Below are positions 1 to 6,817 of a stretch of DNA of 11,031 nucleotides, piece by piece (position 1 is the stretch's first letter; each line of letters opens with the position of its first letter). The position numbers and the translations under genes were made by a program. The DNA is from Mucilaginibacter sp. (GTDB lineage Bacteria; Bacteroidota; Bacteroidia; Sphingobacteriales; Sphingobacteriaceae). The notes under the pieces were generated by a model that saw only the letters and a list, made by a program, of their open reading frames with translations, did not search any database and was not told where the DNA came from. Where the stretch lies: assembly GCA_019235595.1 (NCBI GenBank), contig JAFAKI010000184.1:1-11031 (forward strand), given 5' to 3'.

Positions 1-22
1 TAAATTCATCGGGCTAGCTTAA

Positions 23-1141
23 TTACCTGATACATTTATGAACAATATCATTCAACGTATTGATCCGGTCGGGCATATTATAATTTTTCAGAATGTGCTC
101 GCGACCGGCCGCACCTAATTGCGCTGCTTTCTCAGGCGACTCCGCCAGCAATATCATTTTTTGGGCCATACCCTCAATATCATGCTCTTGCACCAGGTAG
201 CCCGTTACGCCATCAATCACAGCTTCCTTTATACCCGCATGTGCTGTGCTTACTATTGGCAAACCCGATGCTCCAGCTTCAAGAATGGTATTAGGCGTGC
301 CTTCCATATCGCCGTCAGCCGCTGTTACGGAATGCTGCACAAAACAACGCATTTGTTGCATTAACAATTGTATCTCTGCAGAAGTTAAAACGCCCGTAAA
401 GGTGAGTTTTGATGTCAGGCCCAATTTGTCTGCCAATTGTTGCGTTTCCTCCAACAACGGCCCAACGCCTACCATCGTTAAGTGCGCTTGCGGGAATTTG
501 CTTGCTACGATATCAAAAGCTTTTACAACTGACGATGGGGACTTTTTCTCTACAAACCGGCCGACTGCTAAAAAGTTAATTTGTGATTGAGAAACAACTG
601 CTTTAACAAAACGCGTAGTGTCCACCCCATAGGCATTTAAGACTATTTTGTCGGCAGGTGCACCCAGTCGTTTTAATTCTTCAACCATTACATTTGATAC
701 CGCGACCAACTTGCATGCGTATGAAAAAGCGGATTTATAAAAAGGCAGAAAATCCTTGACCGTCTGTTTGTGATGCACATCCGCACCATGAAAATGGATC
801 ACCAATGGAACATTCGCCATTTTACATGCAGGGGCTACCATGGCACCCGTCATTCCATATTCTGCCAATACAACATCAATTTTTTCTCTTTTGAGATAGT
901 CGCGAAGTGCTTTAATCCTGATAGGTATATTTTTCTTTTTTAGTATTCTTTTTTGGAACAGGTAGCTCAGCAAACCCAATTTGGATCGTATCAAATAATT
1001 GTCCTGATCGTCGAATAAAGGAAAGGAGCCACCATATAATACTTTTTTGTTACCCTGAAGACGGTTGATATGTTCCTGAATAAAGGTTTCAGAAAATGCT
1101 TTTTTATTAGGCTTTACAATACAAATATTAGCTGGTTCCAT
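23..1141 (-). CDS. GT4-family glycosyltransferase
   Basis: Predicted retaining glycosyltransferase with a GT-B fold (GT4, 'glycosyl transferases group 1'), which moves a sugar from a nucleotide-sugar donor to a growing glycan at the cytoplasmic membrane face. The 372 residues fit the family. Visible motifs are HFHGADVH (116-123) in the N-terminal Rossmann domain, VAVSN (146-150), YGVDTTRF (171-178), VGRFVEKKS (193-201) opening the donor-binding domain, and the E-x7-E signature with E280 and E288 in EGTPNTILE, followed by the usual GLPIVST and DGVTGYLV segments. No signal peptide or membrane helix is seen. It starts 3 bp after the methyltransferase stop, so the two are very likely co-transcribed, which points to polysaccharide or O-antigen-like assembly. 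Sugar and acceptor cannot be told from sequence. Family call is firm; pathway is inferred. Confidence 0.92.
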   Translation of the reverse strand: MEPANICIVKPNKKAFSETFIQEHINRLQGNKKVLYGGSFPLFDDQDNYLIRSKLGLLSYLFQKRILKKKNIPIRIKALRDYLKREKIDVVLAEYGMTGAMVAPACKMANVPLVIHFHGADVHHKQTVKDFLPFYKSAFSYACKLVAVSNVMVEELKRLGAPADKIVLNAYGVDTTRFVKAVVSQSQINFLAVGRFVEKKSPSSVVKAFDIVASKFPQAHLTMVGVGPLLEETQQLADKLGLTSKLTFTGVLTSAEIQLLMQQMRCFVQHSVTAADGDMEGTPNTILEAGASGLPIVSTAHAGIKEAVIDGVTGYLVQEHDIEGMAQKMILLAESPEKAAQLGAAGREHILKNYNMPDRINTLNDIVHKCIR

Positions 1142-1144
1142 TAG

Positions 1145-1834
1145 TTAGCTGCCGATAGGTTTTTGTGCGACTACGACATATAATGAAGCATCCCTGTTGC
1201 GCTGCTCTTGTGAATGTATTTTATCAAATAAACGTATAAATGACTGCATCACAAATGCAAATGGCGCTACCAATATTTTGGGCATTTTCAAAAGCAGTGC
1301 ATCCTGAAAAAGCTGCAAACCGCTCGCCGCCAGACCCATAATCCCATAAAAGGATTTGATCTGAAAATGCTCCGCCTCTATCGTTTTTTTTAGACCGGCA
1401 CTCGTCCATCTCCAATAATCGTAAGGGGTTGGGTGGTAAAACCAATAACCATGCGTAGTAAAAATAGCTGTTCCGCCTGGTTTTAAAAGGCGGAACGCTT
1501 CTGATAAATAACTATGCGGCGAATCAACGTGCTCCAATACCTGGTTGGAGAGAATAATATCACAATAATTATCAGGAAGAGTAGTCTTGCTGTCGTAATC
1601 TATATGATAATCGGCCTTGGGGTTCAATTCCAGATCGACACCTATATACTTACCTACGATAGGCTCGATAACAGACCTGTAGGGCATATCGCCGCACCCA
1701 AAATCTATTAGCAACAAGTCCTTTTTCTCATCTGTTAACTCCCTTATAATTGATAACGTTTTATCTCTTAACTTGGTAAGATGCACGTACCTCGTATGAA
1801 ATACGGTTGGACTTAACCGGTCATTTTTATTCAT
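1145..1834 (-). CDS. class I SAM-dependent methyltransferase
   Basis: Methyltransf_11-type enzyme of 229 residues, using S-adenosylmethionine to methylate an unknown acceptor. Motif I is IDFGCGDMPY (43-52). The acidic residue after beta-2 is D67 in GVDLEL. Motif IV/post-I is SNQVLEHV (96-103), and LKPGG (117-121) is the typical turn before beta-5. HPTPYDYWRW (134-143) follows; similar segments occur in methyltransferases of polysaccharide clusters. A hydrophobic stretch around 180-200 (ILVAPFAFVMQSFI) may associate with the membrane but is too weak to call a helix. The ATG at 1834 gives an N-terminus ahead of motif I of normal length. It is tightly coupled to the downstream glycosyltransferase, suggesting glycan or lipid-linked sugar methylation. 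The substrate is unknown. Confidence 0.88.
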   Translation of the reverse strand: MNKNDRLSPTVFHTRYVHLTKLRDKTLSIIRELTDEKKDLLLIDFGCGDMPYRSVIEPIVGKYIGVDLELNPKADYHIDYDSKTTLPDNYCDIILSNQVLEHVDSPHSYLSEAFRLLKPGGTAIFTTHGYWFYHPTPYDYWRWTSAGLKKTIEAEHFQIKSFYGIMGLAASGLQLFQDALLLKMPKILVAPFAFVMQSFIRLFDKIHSQEQRNRDASLYVVVAQKPIGS

Positions 1835-1878
1835 CCGGCTAATTTAACGCTTTATTCCTATTTGATTAAGTTCCGCTA

Positions 1879-2892
1879 TTAATTTGTATAAAGCTTTTGA
1901 ATATCGTTTATGCTCAAAGCCCGGGTATAAATACGAACATCATCAAGCGAGCCATTAACAGAGTATCCGTTAGTAGGTTCGCTCGGATCATCTCTGCCGA
2001 TGTACAATGTTGCATTTATTGAACCGTTAGGCGAAGGGAAGCTACTGGTAACGTTATCTAACACACCATCTACATATATACTCACTTGCTGAGTTGATGC
2101 ATTATAGACAGATGTAACCATGTGCCATTGATTAATATTAACAACATGTGTTCCTCTGGCAGATGCGCTTCCACCCCCGGTTCCAAAAGTTGTAATACCA
2201 GGTAAAACATAGCTATTCCCTGTTATGCCCCACGCCCACCCATTATTTGCACCGGTAAAATGTTTGGTTAAAATGTTGCAACCGAACGATGAATTGTACG
2301 AATCCAATTTAACCCATGCATTTAACGTAAAACTGGTATTGCCTAATCGCAATGCCTGGTTATCTGGGACAGCTATATAACTGCTAACCCCATCAAAGTG
2401 GTAAGCACCATTAACGTTCCCGCGCCTGTCTACTGCCGAAGTGATATTAAAAACAGAACCATGATTTTCATTGCCGGAAAAGTCGTCTCCGCTATTGTCA
2501 AATGGGTAATAGGCTAATAATCCTACTTTCAAGCTGTCAACCGGAGGTATTTTGTCCAGCACAGTTATCAGCAAGTTCGCAGTAACAGAATGGTCACCGT
2601 TGCCTAAAGTTATAATAGCACTACCCACTTTTTTCGCGGTGAAAGTTCCGCTATCCGTAACCGCTACAATGGTCGGATCCGAAGAGCTCCAAACCAGTGA
2701 TTTTTTCCCATAAGCCACGGGCGTAATGGTATAAGAAATGTGAGTGGCATCACCGACACGCATGGTCAATGTATCCTGGCTTAATGAAATGGATTGAAGA
2801 ACTATAGGTTTCGGCTCGTCTTTCTTTTTGCATGAAACAAACGAGGCTGCCCCTAAAAGGCAAACAAATAGCAGAAGTATATTTTTTCTCAT
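1879..2892 (-). CDS. surface lipoprotein with Big_2-like and LamG domains (copy A)
   Basis: Predicted secreted lipoprotein of 337 residues. Residues 1-20 form a lipoprotein signal peptide (MRKN, a hydrophobic core, then FVS before C21). The mature N-terminus C21-KKKDEP contains Lys-Asp-Glu, like the K-(D/E)2 lipoprotein export signal described in Bacteroidota, so cell-surface display is likely. Residues about 31-112 resemble a bacterial Ig-like (Big_2) domain, including the SLVWSSSDPTIVAV segment. Residues about 123-337 form a LamG/concanavalin A-like domain: LLAYYPFDNSGDD, AYHFDGVSSYIAVPD, WVKLD, QWHMVTSVYN, LYIGRDDP and a terminal GSLDDVRIYTRALS. LamG domains usually bind glycans or proteins; no catalytic motif is evident. 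It is a tandem paralogue of the gene at 3010-4023 and lies 44 bp before the methyltransferase. The ATG chosen directly starts the signal peptide. Ligand unknown. Confidence 0.88.
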   Translation of the reverse strand: MRKNILLLFVCLLGAASFVSCKKKDEPKPIVLQSISLSQDTLTMRVGDATHISYTITPVAYGKKSLVWSSSDPTIVAVTDSGTFTAKKVGSAIITLGNGDHSVTANLLITVLDKIPPVDSLKVGLLAYYPFDNSGDDFSGNENHGSVFNITSAVDRRGNVNGAYHFDGVSSYIAVPDNQALRLGNTSFTLNAWVKLDSYNSSFGCNILTKHFTGANNGWAWGITGNSYVLPGITTFGTGGGSASARGTHVVNINQWHMVTSVYNASTQQVSIYVDGVLDNVTSSFPSPNGSINATLYIGRDDPSEPTNGYSVNGSLDDVRIYTRALSINDIQKLYTN

Positions 2893-2939
2893 ACCGATAA
2901 GGTTTTAAATAAAAAGGGCTCTTTAATAAATATTTCAAA
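2893..2939 (-). promoter_or_regulatory. leader of copy A, partly conserved with copy B
   Basis: The 14 bases directly before the ATG (minus strand AAAACCTTATCGGT) are identical in both lipoprotein paralogues. An 11-base block, TTTGAAATATT on the minus strand, sits 37 bases upstream here and 38 bases upstream in copy B, while the sequence between has diverged. The TTTG could be part of a Bacteroidota -7 box (here CAAATTTG, one mismatch to TAnnTTTG), but no convincing -33 box was found. It may be a promoter or leader retained after duplication, or simple residual homology. Confidence 0.35.
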
Positions 2940-2964
2940 TTTGAATTGGTAAATATAAACTGTC

Positions 2965-2997
2965 AAAATGCCCCGATTACAATCACCAGAGCATTTT
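2965..2997 (-). terminator. hairpin after lipoprotein copy B, possible terminator
   Basis: Read on the minus strand, 11-base arms AAAATGCTCTG and CGGGGCATTTT pair completely if two U-G wobbles are allowed, around an 11-base loop. On the plus strand the same two positions would be A-C mismatches, so the structure favours minus-strand RNA. It begins about 12 bases past the stop codon at 3010. There is no long U tract after the stem (only the four U inside it), so termination may be weak. Confidence 0.5.
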
Positions 2998-3009
2998 ATT
3001 TGACGCGAA

Positions 3010-4023
3010 TTAATTAGCATATAATTTTTGAATATCAGCGATACTAAGTGCTCTACTATATATACGAAGCTCATCCAAACTTCCCTGGAGATAATACCCA
3101 TTTGCTGGTATGCTTGGATTATCTCTTCCTATGTACAATACTGCATCTGTAGCCGCATTAGGTGATAAGAAGTTGTTAGTTACATTATCCAGGACACCGT
3201 TTACATACGTGGTTAAAGTATGAAGGGACACATTATAAACACAGGTAACCATGTACCATTGATTCAGTTGCAAAATCTTGGTCCCATAGGAATCAATACT
3301 TCCGCCCCCAGGGCCGAAATTAACGCCTCCGGGATTAATCTGTTGAAGGCCTGCGATATCCATTTGCCAGCCGTTATCAGCTCCGGTATATCTTTTGCTA
3401 AACACTATCGAACCGTAACTGCTGTTAAATTGATCCAATTTCACCCATCCCGTTATTGTAAAATCCTTACCATTTAGACGCAATGCGGGTTTATCCGGCA
3501 CAGCCACATAACTGCTAAATCCATCAAAGTGATAAGCTGCATTTGCGTTTCCATGTCTGTCTGATGTCGACGATATATTGTTAACAGATCCATGATTTTC
3601 ATTGCCGGAAAAATCATCTCCACTATTATCAAAGGGATAATATGCCAATAACCCTACTTTTAAGCTATCTACCGGAGGGATCTTATCCAGGACCGTTATC
3701 AGCAAGTTAGCGGTAACAGAGCGGTCACCGTTGCCTAGAGTTATTATAGCATGCCCCACTTTTTTTGCGGTGAAAGTTCCGCTATCAGTAACCGCTACTA
3801 TGGTTGGATCAGAAGAACTCCAAACCAGCGATTTTTTACCATAAGCATCGGGCGTAATGGTAAAAGTAATGTGAGTAGCATCTCCGACACGCATGGTCAG
3901 CGTATCCTTGCTCAATGAAATGGATTGGAGAACTATGGGTTTTGGTTCGTCTTTCTTTTTACATGAAACAAACCAGGCTGCCCCTAAGAGGCAAACAAAT
4001 AACAGGAGTATATTTTTTTTCAT
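3010..4023 (-). CDS. surface lipoprotein with Big_2-like and LamG domains (copy B)
   Basis: Paralogue of the gene at 1879-2892, also 337 residues. The frame stays open further upstream to an ATG at 4128, but that would place 35 unrelated residues before the signal peptide. The ATG at 4023 (MKKNILLLFV) matches copy A in sequence and leader, so it is chosen. Lipobox FVS-C21 is followed by KKKDEP, a likely surface-export signal. An Ig-like domain spans about 31-112 and a LamG/concanavalin-like domain about 123-337 (YYPFDNSGDD, AYHFDGFSSYVAVPD, GWVKLD, QWYMVTCVYN, LYIGRDNP, GSLDELRIYSRALS). By eye it shares about 249 of 337 residues with copy A: 139 of the first 147, but only about 51 of 100 over residues 201-300. 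Function is probably glycan or protein binding at the surface; the ligand is unknown. Confidence 0.88.
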   Translation of the reverse strand: MKKNILLLFVCLLGAAWFVSCKKKDEPKPIVLQSISLSKDTLTMRVGDATHITFTITPDAYGKKSLVWSSSDPTIVAVTDSGTFTAKKVGHAIITLGNGDRSVTANLLITVLDKIPPVDSLKVGLLAYYPFDNSGDDFSGNENHGSVNNISSTSDRHGNANAAYHFDGFSSYVAVPDKPALRLNGKDFTITGWVKLDQFNSSYGSIVFSKRYTGADNGWQMDIAGLQQINPGGVNFGPGGGSIDSYGTKILQLNQWYMVTCVYNVSLHTLTTYVNGVLDNVTNNFLSPNAATDAVLYIGRDNPSIPANGYYLQGSLDELRIYSRALSIADIQKLYAN

Positions 4024-4071
4024 ACCGATAAGGTTTTCGACGAAAATAAACCTTTTTATTAATATTTCAAA
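4024..4071 (-). promoter_or_regulatory. leader of copy B, partly conserved with copy A
   Basis: This is the counterpart of 2893-2939: the same 14 bases before the ATG and the same TTTGAAATATT block, 38 bases upstream. The bases before TTTG (ACATTTTG) fit the Bacteroidota -7 consensus poorly, and no -33 box at the normal spacing was found. Because the typA terminator lies just upstream, copy B should need its own promoter in this gap, which makes the block a reasonable candidate. Confidence 0.35.
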
Positions 4072-4111
4072 ATGTAGCCGGCATGAATCAAAAATGATAC
4101 TGAATGAGGGC

Positions 4112-4150
4112 AATAAAAAAGGCCCCACGGTAGTGTACCATGGAGCCTTT
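4112..4150 (-). terminator. intrinsic terminator of typA
   Basis: On the minus strand, about 23 bases after the typA stop, arms AAAGGCTCCATGGTA and TACCGTGGGGCCTTT form a 15-bp stem with a CAC loop, running into a U-rich stretch (TTTTTTATTG). Two pairs are U-G wobbles that work only in minus-strand RNA; on the plus strand they would be C-A mismatches. This fits a rho-independent terminator for typA and separates it from the lipoprotein pair downstream. Confidence 0.85.
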
Positions 4151-4173
4151 AATTATGGACTTAGCAATTTAGC

Positions 4174-5985
4174 TTATTGATTCACAAACTTTTTGGCATT
4201 CACTTTACGTTCGTTTTCTGTAAGGAATATCTTACGTAAACGCATGCTTTGCGGCGTTACCTCGATGTACTCATCAGCCTGGATATATTCCATTGACTCT
4301 TCCAGCGAGAATTTGATAGCCGGAGCGATACGCACGTTATCATCGCTACCCGAAGCACGCATGTTGGTTAGCTGCTTGCCTTTCACCACGTTGATCACCA
4401 GGTCATTGTCGCGGATGTGCTCGCCTAAAACCTGGCCCTCGTATACATCAACACCAGGATCAACGAAGAAACGGCCGCGATCTTGTAATTTATCAATTGA
4501 ATAGGCTGTAGTCTGCCCTTTCTCCATCGACACCAGTACCCCGTTCAAACGACCGGGTATAGGGCCTTTCCATGGCTCATAAGCTTTAAAGCGGTGTGCC
4601 ATAATAGCCTCACCTGCTGTTGCGGTTAGTACGTTATTTCTTAAACCGATGATACCACGTGATGGTATCTCGAATTCCAAATGCTGTAAATCACCTTTTG
4701 GTTCCATTACCAGCAGTTCGCCTTTACGTTGAGTTACCAGCTCGATCACCTTACCAGCTACATCGCCCGGAACGTCAACAATCAGGGTCTCGATCGGCTC
4801 ATTTTTTACACCGTCAATCTCTTTTACGATTACCTGTGGTTGCCCTACCTGTAATTCATAGCCTTCGCGGCGCATGGTTTCGATCAACACTGACAAGTGA
4901 AGAATACCACGACCGTATACTAAATATGAGTCAGGCGATTCAGTCTCAACAACCTTCAGCGCCAGGTTCTTTTCCATTTCCTTGTAAAGCCTGTCGCGCA
5001 GATGGCGTGAGGTTACAAACTTACCTTCTTTACCAAAAAACGGTGAAGTATTGATGGTGAAGAGCATGTTCATGGTAGGCTCGTCAATTTTAATAACTGC
5101 CAATTGCTCCGGATTTTCAAAATCAGCAATCGTATCGCCAATCTCGAAACCTTCAATACCAACCACAGCGCAAATATCACCCGATTTTACTTCGGATACT
5201 TTTACCTTACCCAATCCTTCAAAAGTGTAAAGCTCTTTAATTCTCGATTTCTGGATCTTGCCGTCGCGTTTCACCAGCGATACCGGTTGGTTCTCTTTAA
5301 TCGTTCCCCTTGCAACGCGACCGATAGCAATACGGCCCACGAATGAAGAATAATCCAGCGAGGTGATCTGCATTTGCAGCGTACCCTCTACTTCAGGAGC
5401 AGCAGGGATATGCGCCAGGATAGTATCCATCAACGGGAAGATATCTTCTGTCGGTTTTTTCCAATCAGTGCTCATCCAGCCTTGTTTTGACGAACCGTAG
5501 ATCACCGGGAAATCCAGCTGCTCTTCAGTAGCCTCAAGGTTGAAGAACAATTCAAATATCTGCTCGTAAACCTCTTCTGGACGGCAGTTTTCTTTATCCA
5601 CTTTGTTCACCACCACAATCGGTTTCAAACCAAGCGACAGTGCCTTTTGTGTAACAAAGCGGGTTTGCGGCATAGCGCCTTCAAACGCATCGCACAGTAA
5701 CAACACACCGTCGGCCATTTTCAACACACGCTCCACCTCGCCGCCAAAGTCGGCGTGGCCCGGGGTATCGATAATGTTGATTTTAACATCTTTATAACGT
5801 ACCGAAACGTTTTTTGAGACGATGGTGATACCACGTTCTCGCTCCAGGTCGTTATTGTCGAGGATGAGTTCGCCGGTCTCCTGGTTATCCCTGAAGATAG
5901 CGCAACTGTGTAAAATTTTATCAACCAGGGTGGTTTTACCGTGGTCAACGTGTGCGATGATCGCTATATTTCTGATTTTTTGCAT
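4174..5985 (-). CDS. typA: translational GTPase TypA/BipA
   Basis: Ribosome-binding GTPase of the EF-G-like translation factor family, implicated in 50S assembly and growth under stress or at low temperature. With the ATG at 5985 it is 603 residues, the usual family length. An in-frame ATG at 6012 would add nine residues not expected in the family and would overlap the likely promoter. Motifs are G1 AHVDHGKT (11-18), switch I RERGITI (49-55), G3 DTPGH (73-77) and G4 NKVD (127-130). Domain II-like beta-barrel, EF-G domain III/V-like regions and the TypA-specific C-terminal domain (ending LRKIFLTENERKVNAKKFVNQ-like) follow without gaps. Expressed from the minus strand with a candidate promoter upstream and a strong terminator downstream, so probably monocistronic. 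Confidence 0.97.
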   Translation of the reverse strand: MQKIRNIAIIAHVDHGKTTLVDKILHSCAIFRDNQETGELILDNNDLERERGITIVSKNVSVRYKDVKINIIDTPGHADFGGEVERVLKMADGVLLLCDAFEGAMPQTRFVTQKALSLGLKPIVVVNKVDKENCRPEEVYEQIFELFFNLEATEEQLDFPVIYGSSKQGWMSTDWKKPTEDIFPLMDTILAHIPAAPEVEGTLQMQITSLDYSSFVGRIAIGRVARGTIKENQPVSLVKRDGKIQKSRIKELYTFEGLGKVKVSEVKSGDICAVVGIEGFEIGDTIADFENPEQLAVIKIDEPTMNMLFTINTSPFFGKEGKFVTSRHLRDRLYKEMEKNLALKVVETESPDSYLVYGRGILHLSVLIETMRREGYELQVGQPQVIVKEIDGVKNEPIETLIVDVPGDVAGKVIELVTQRKGELLVMEPKGDLQHLEFEIPSRGIIGLRNNVLTATAGEAIMAHRFKAYEPWKGPIPGRLNGVLVSMEKGQTTAYSIDKLQDRGRFFVDPGVDVYEGQVLGEHIRDNDLVINVVKGKQLTNMRASGSDDNVRIAPAIKFSLEESMEYIQADEYIEVTPQSMRLRKIFLTENERKVNAKKFVNQ

Positions 5986-6009
5986 AAAATGCCGCTCCAA
6001 AATTTGGCG

Positions 6010-6040
6010 CAAAGGTACGCTTTATTTCCCAAATACCGAA
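6010..6040 (-). promoter_or_regulatory. candidate Bacteroidota-type promoter of typA
   Basis: The minus strand carries TACCTTTG (6017 down to 6010), an exact match to the -7 consensus TAnnTTTG of the Bacteroidota primary sigma factor. Nineteen bases upstream is TTCG (6040 to 6037), a 3-of-4 match to the -33 TTTG. Transcription would begin near 6003 and leave a leader of about 18 bases before the ATG at 5985. This also argues against the upstream ATG at 6012. Confidence 0.55.
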
Positions 6041-6092
6041 GTGCAGGGCTGACTATTAAAGGAATAATGATATGGGGTTAACAAAAGGAGGG

Positions 6093-6174
6093 TTGTCTGA
6101 ATCAGGATTTACAGAATTAATCAATTTTCAGAATTCAGTTAATTCTTGAATTTTGCAAATCCTGATTCAGACAA
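6093..6174. repeat. 82-bp imperfect palindrome with 18-bp perfect arms
   Basis: The outer arms TTGTCTGAATCAGGATTT (6093-6110) and AAATCCTGATTCAGACAA (6157-6174) are exact reverse complements. An inner pair, AGAATTAA (6113-6120) and TTAATTCT (6139-6146), continues the foldback around AT-rich sequence. It ends 3 bases before the stop codon of the minus-strand gene at 6178, so it could form an RNA hairpin at that transcript's 3' end. No U tract follows directly. It resembles dispersed palindromic elements of Sphingobacteriaceae chromosomes (from memory, not checked). Confidence 0.8.
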
Positions 6175-6177
6175 CAA

Positions 6178-6657
6178 CTAATGCAAACTAATCACCCGCG
6201 TTACCTGCCAGTTGCCGTCTTTTTGCTGCCACACACAAATAAATTTATCCGGCTTCGACAGGTTGTTATTTTCCTGATGATTGATAAACCGGTGCAGACC
6301 AATCTCTACGGCTCCATAGCCGGGTATGGGATAGACTTCAATACTCCCCGGCACGAGAACGCGGGTCACCTTATCGCAAATGTTCCTTTTAATCGCATCC
6401 AGGATATCTTTTTTCGAGGTGGATAACCCGTTTCTATCATGATAAAACTCCAGATTATCCGAAAAGATTTTAGCCTCGGTTTCCATATCGCAATTGTTGT
6501 AGGCGTTAAAGAGCACGCTATCCATATGCGCAATCTTGGCGAACAACTCTTTGGATTCGGGTACATATTTGTAGCCCTCCTGCGCATGTGCTACAGACCA
6601 TGAAACGACGAAGGCAATCGCCGTAAAGGCAGATATGAACAGTTTTGATAGTTTCAT
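6178..6657 (-). CDS. secreted SnoaL-like / DUF4440 family protein
   Basis: A 159-residue protein with a Sec signal peptide: MKLSK, a hydrophobic core through about residue 22, then AHA with likely cleavage between A25 and Q26. The mature part resembles the NTF2-like cone fold of the SnoaL/DUF4440 group: an N-terminal helix with MDSVLFNAYNNCD (45-57), a FSDNLEFYHDRNG segment (65-77), a helix SKKDILDAIKRN, and a C-terminal beta-sheet ending FICVWQQKDGNWQVTRVISLH-like. Such proteins often bind a small ligand or are enzymes, but no assigned activity follows from sequence. It is probably periplasmic. It is co-directional with typA but separated from it by 192 bases and the inverted repeat, so likely its own unit. 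Family assignment is moderately firm; role unknown. Confidence 0.75.
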   Translation of the reverse strand: MKLSKLFISAFTAIAFVVSWSVAHAQEGYKYVPESKELFAKIAHMDSVLFNAYNNCDMETEAKIFSDNLEFYHDRNGLSTSKKDILDAIKRNICDKVTRVLVPGSIEVYPIPGYGAVEIGLHRFINHQENNNLSKPDKFICVWQQKDGNWQVTRVISLH

Positions 6658-6714
6658 TGCAGAGAATATTTAATGCAATATATCAATATTCTAAGATAAT
6701 CTGCGGGCACAAAA

Positions 6715-6795
6715 GGGTGTCATGCTGAGGCTCTCGAAGCATGGCGGGTAAAGGCCTCTACGCGCCGCACTTCGACTGAGCTCAGTGTGACACCC
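6715..6795. repeat. 81-bp inverted repeat of the TGTCATGCTGAG...CTCAGTGTGACA type
   Basis: The left arm GGGTGTCATGCTGAG (6715-6729) and right arm CTCAGTGTGACACCC (6781-6795) pair except at two central positions. A second inner pair, TCGAAG near 6734-6739 and CTTCGA near 6770-6775, lies inside. The core resembles a palindromic repeat that I recall as scattered between genes in Bacteroidota genomes. It lies between two minus-strand genes (upstream of 6657 and downstream of 6818), where it could act as a transcript-end hairpin. Copy number cannot be judged here. Confidence 0.75.
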
Positions 6796-6817
6796 CATGT
6801 TTTACATAAAACAAAAA

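Noticed and set aside
1..22. Possible start of another minus-strand gene (ATG at 9 to 7)
   Set aside because: Only three codons are inside the window. Continued operon is plausible but cannot be supported.
246..590. 114-codon plus-strand frame inside the glycosyltransferase gene
   Set aside because: It is antisense to the E-x7-E region of a well-supported gene and has no recognisable motif.
4024..4128. N-terminal extension of lipoprotein copy B to an ATG at 4128
   Set aside because: It would put 35 unrelated residues before a complete lipoprotein signal peptide, and it would overlap the typA terminator. Copy A starts at the equivalent of 4023.
4659..5054. 131-codon plus-strand frame inside typA
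   Set aside because: It is a shadow of typA codon bias, with no family resemblance.
5986..6012. Nine-residue N-terminal extension of TypA from an ATG at 6012
   Set aside because: The family starts at about the MQKIRN position, and the extension overlaps the likely promoter -7 box.
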